Assembly: GCA_008694505.1 (NCBI GenBank)
Contig: VZDJ01000623.1
Coordinates: 17,603,754 to 17,667,753 of the forward strand
From: Cyanoderma ruficeps
Taxonomy: Eukaryota; Chordata; Aves; Passeriformes; Timaliidae
Direction of reading: 5' to 3'
Length of the DNA stretch: 64,000 bases
Shown here: in pieces, positions 61,640 to 64,000 of the stretch
Numbering within the stretch: the first letter of the stretch is position 1
How the letters are laid out: each line of letters opens with the position of its first letter
The notes under the pieces: model-generated
Told to the model about the DNA's origin: nothing
Databases searched by the model: none
What the model saw: the letters and a program-made list of their open reading frames with translations, nothing else
Translations under genes and position numbers: made by a program

Positions 61640-62330
61640 GACACAGAATAATATGACTCACACCACTGCAAGGTCACAATCAAGCAAAATATATCGTAAT
61701 GCAGCAAAATGCAAAATAGCCCTGGTAACAAAGAACGGATGTTGTACTGGAGGGTTGAGAGATTCTTGAAAAGCAATGACTCAGAACAGGATTTTGAGGT
61801 CACTGGAGGTAATTGTCTCAACATGAGTTCTCAGTGCAAGGCTTTTGCACCTTCACCTCTGTGAACCTTAGAAGTATAGAAGTCCAAAAACTCTTTGGAG
61901 AAGAGGAAGTGATCTCTTTTCTGTGCCCAGTATTGCTGACATAGTGCTGTGTCCAGTGTTGGTGTCCACACATAACAAATGTGAAATTACTGGAAAGAGA
62001 TCAAAGGATGTCATACACCAAAAAGTCTGGTGGATGGGAAATAAACCTTAAAATGTGAATTTTGTTCTACCTCAGCTGGTCAGAGAAAAGATTTGGAAAA
62101 TGGATTATTGTTCTGTGTGGAGGTACTTGCACATGGAACAGAGGCCAGAGTATGCAGGGCAGAAGGAACTATTGGTAACTTTATGGCCAAAGGCCAACAA
62201 GACCAATCATGGGATACTGGAGTTAGACAAATCCAACCTTGAAATAAGACACAGTTCCCTAGCGGTAATTAAGCATTTTAGCGCCTTACTGGAGGAAGTG
62301 GTTGACTCACTCTAATCAGCTCTCTTTGGT
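61640..62330 (+). repeat. Ancient CR1/L3-like LINE fragment, plus orientation
   Basis: GAGGTCACTGGAGGTAATTG, CTCAACATGAGTTCTCAGTG, CAGTGTTGGTGTCCACACAT and TTGAAATAAGACACAGTTCC follow the order of old CR1/L3 consensus, heavily diverged. The 86-codon open frame at 62055-62315 lies within it and is not a gene. Confidence 0.55.
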
Positions 62331-63712
62331 ATATGAGAGATTTTTCTAAAACACAGGCTTTAATCCAGTTCTGTGTGGGAAAAAAAATAAACAGCCTATG
62401 AGTATGAGGTCAGACAAGCTAACCATAGTAGCCTTGAAACATATGAATTGCAGTAATCCCCCTATGCAAGACTTCAAACTTCTCCCAGAGATAATTCAGC
62501 AACACATTTTTTCTCTGCTCTGAAGTTTCATGGTCATATTACAGTTATATCTATGAGTAAGGAAACTGTCACTTTTTAAAACCAAAAGCTGTATAAAGGT
62601 GTCCATAACTAAGAACTTACCTGTGCAGCCTGCCTGTGCTTTGGGACCTACTGGAGTTAGGAATCCACATGCAGGTCTCTGTGGCTATGCTGCTGTGAAA
62701 CTTGGGGTGCAGAGGGCATTAATACCATGTTCACCTCCCTGTAACCTGTCTCTGAAAAATTTGCAGTGATTTCTAATGAAAATTCACCTTTATGCTTTAT
62801 GCATTTCAAAGGTGTTTTGTAATACAAATTCATATTATTTTTGCTGAATTGGACAGTTAAACGCAGAGTTTTATTTTGCTCTGATTTTTTTTGGTTAATC
62901 CATGCAGCTCCCTGAACACCTTGCTCTTCATGGGTCAGGAGCTTCTTGCAAATGTCACTTTATCCTGGCTCTTCTGATGAATCCAGTGAGAGATATCAGG
63001 GCACGAGAAGTCATAGCTTTGTGCGCTGTCATTATATCTCCTGACAATACACTGTAGGGCACCACTTGGATGACTTTTGAACCATACAGTAAAAAAACCC
63101 ACCAAGAAAACAGTATGCACGTGGAGACATCACCACTTACGATCTGGTTTGTGGAATAACTCTTGCTGTTCTGCGCGACTCAGACAAAAATAGCGATTAC
63201 ATTTTCTAAGCTAAAGAAATGCTGTGTCCTGAAACTGCTCTTGGTATTAGAGGGAGTTAAGTAGTTAAATGCCATTTCAGCCCTCGAGTGCCTTCATGAA
63301 TTTAGGACATTAGTGATAAATCTCTCTGGTGTAGTTATCCTCAATTTATTCCATATAGGTCCAAAACACATTAGTTGAAAAGCTTATCTGCAGATGAGTC
63401 CTCATCATTCTCACCTGTTCAAAACATTGTCCTCTGCACCTATTCTTCAAACATTTATCTACAGTTTCCTGCAAAGGCAACATTTTCTTGCTGTCTTGCA
63501 GCTTCAGACCCCAAAACACATTTCTAATGCCTGGGAAAAAGACAGGTTAATGAAGAGGTATGGTAGAGCTGGTTTGCCGTCCTTTCAGCCAAGTGTCTGT
63601 AGCCTTAGAAAACGTTATTAATGTGTGGGAGAAAAAGACAACATTTTATCTTGCTTGAAACTGTAGTCAATATAGTAACAAGGCTGGTTTGTTGTTTCTT
63701 TCTCTTCTTCTT

Positions 63713-63729
63713 CTTTTTTTTTTTTTTTC
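63713..63729. repeat. Poly-T run following a CTT-rich stretch
   Basis: CTTCTTCTTC then a T run and CTTCTTTTT. This is a long pyrimidine tract, but the following TAG at 63745 leads into stops in all frames and no teneurin exon. Confidence 0.7.
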
Positions 63730-64000
63730 TTCTTTTTAAATAGGTAGCTGTGGCTAAGCCTGTTACATCTATGCAGGTCTGTATTCTGTGATTACTCTCT
63801 CAAACTCCATCTGAGATTTGACCTTCCAGAATCCTACTGATGTAATCATCTGCAGCAACTAATTTTTTTAATGGGCAAAGAAACTCTAATTAGTTCTTTT
63901 TCATTATCACTAGTCATCAAGAGAAAGGCCAAGGGGTAGGTTTAGTGTCCAAGATGAAAATTTTTTGTGGCCATTGTGTAAGTGGGTATAAAGTTGTAAA

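Larger units (their letters stand above)
1..64000 (+). other. TENM4: Partial teneurin gene, probably TENM4 (internal segment)
   Basis: The whole window appears to lie inside one teneurin gene read left to right. Six in-phase exons between 9480 and 51220 encode EGF repeats 1 to 8; everything else is intron. Teneurins are large type II single-pass membrane proteins that form disulfide-linked dimers and bind latrophilins and other teneurins in trans during neural wiring. Assignment to TENM4 rather than TENM1, 2 or 3 rests on remembered paralogue differences: [16 protein letters not shown] in EGF1, [16 protein letters not shown] in EGF2, [14 protein letters not shown] in EGF4 and [11 protein letters not shown] in EGF6. 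The start codon, transmembrane segment, NHL propeller, YD shell and stop codon are all outside the window. Exon numbers cannot be given from this window alone. Confidence 0.85.
51221..64000 (+). other. Intron downstream of EGF8 exon (5' part)
   Basis: At least 12.8 kb of intron follows the EGF8 donor. No teneurin exon is recognisable. It contains CR1 fragments on the minus strand (53158-53370 and 57660-58275), an old CR1/L3-like stretch (61640-62330), an L2-like fragment (60741-60780), a GATA-type microsatellite with one N (55397-55457), a poly-T run (63713-63729), a 20-base palindrome (54930-54949) and a 9-base inverted repeat (54011-54045). Open frames on both strands around 55835-56149 give no recognisable protein. 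Confidence 0.8.

Noticed and set aside
62055..62315. 86-codon open frame, plus strand
   Set aside because: Coincides with an old CR1/L3-like stretch and has no independent coding evidence.
63700..63770. Pyrimidine tract plus AG at 63713-63746 as an acceptor for the next teneurin exon
   Set aside because: The sequence after the AG reads GTAGCTGTGGCTAAGCC and quickly meets stops, without the expected teneurin residues.
1..64000. miR-708 precursor expected in a TENM4 intron
   Set aside because: The mature sequence as I recall it is not present. In mammals it lies in the first intron, far upstream of the EGF exons.

Overview
This window looks like about 64 kb of a bird nuclear genome. The evidence is the density of CR1 (chicken repeat 1) LINE fragments, a solo retroviral LTR of a kind common in songbirds, and compact vertebrate GT-AG exons in long AT-rich introns. 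Assembly gaps (N) fall only inside two homopolymers and one GATA repeat. No bacterial or organellar genes, tRNA, rRNA or CRISPR were seen.

The only gene I can support is the middle of a teneurin, on the + strand. Its best match from memory of the family is teneurin-4 (TENM4/ODZ4). Six exons are visible: 9480-9581 (EGF1), 15279-15473 (EGF2+3), 19659-19859 (EGF4+5), 37051-37236 (EGF6+7), a 27-base microexon at 43629-43655 (9 residues), and 51074-51220 (EGF8 and the start of the next region). Every exon starts and ends in phase 1, so each can be skipped or included without a frameshift. Together they encode the complete eight-repeat EGF block, the extracellular stalk of this type II membrane protein. 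EGF2 and EGF5 each have five cysteines rather than six, the teneurin signature for disulfide-linked dimers. The cytoplasmic and transmembrane part lies upstream of base 1. The NHL, YD-shell and C-terminal parts lie downstream of base 64000.

The rest is intron. Introns hold about 11 recognisable CR1 fragments in both orientations, two older CR1/L3-like stretches (about 48110-48480 and 61640-62330), a 622-base solo LTR with a 6-base target duplication (13630-14251), simple repeats, and a GC-rich block followed by a 186-codon open frame (10690-11559). They also hold several exact inverted repeats, including a 20-base palindrome centred on CACGTG at 54930-54949. Several repeat-free stretches look like possible conserved regulatory elements, but this is a judgement by eye that only alignment can test.

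I found no convincing new biological system. The most informative points are the microexon between EGF7 and EGF8 with its flanking pyrimidine tracts, the odd-cysteine EGF repeats, the CACGTG palindrome, and the GC-rich block with its open frame.
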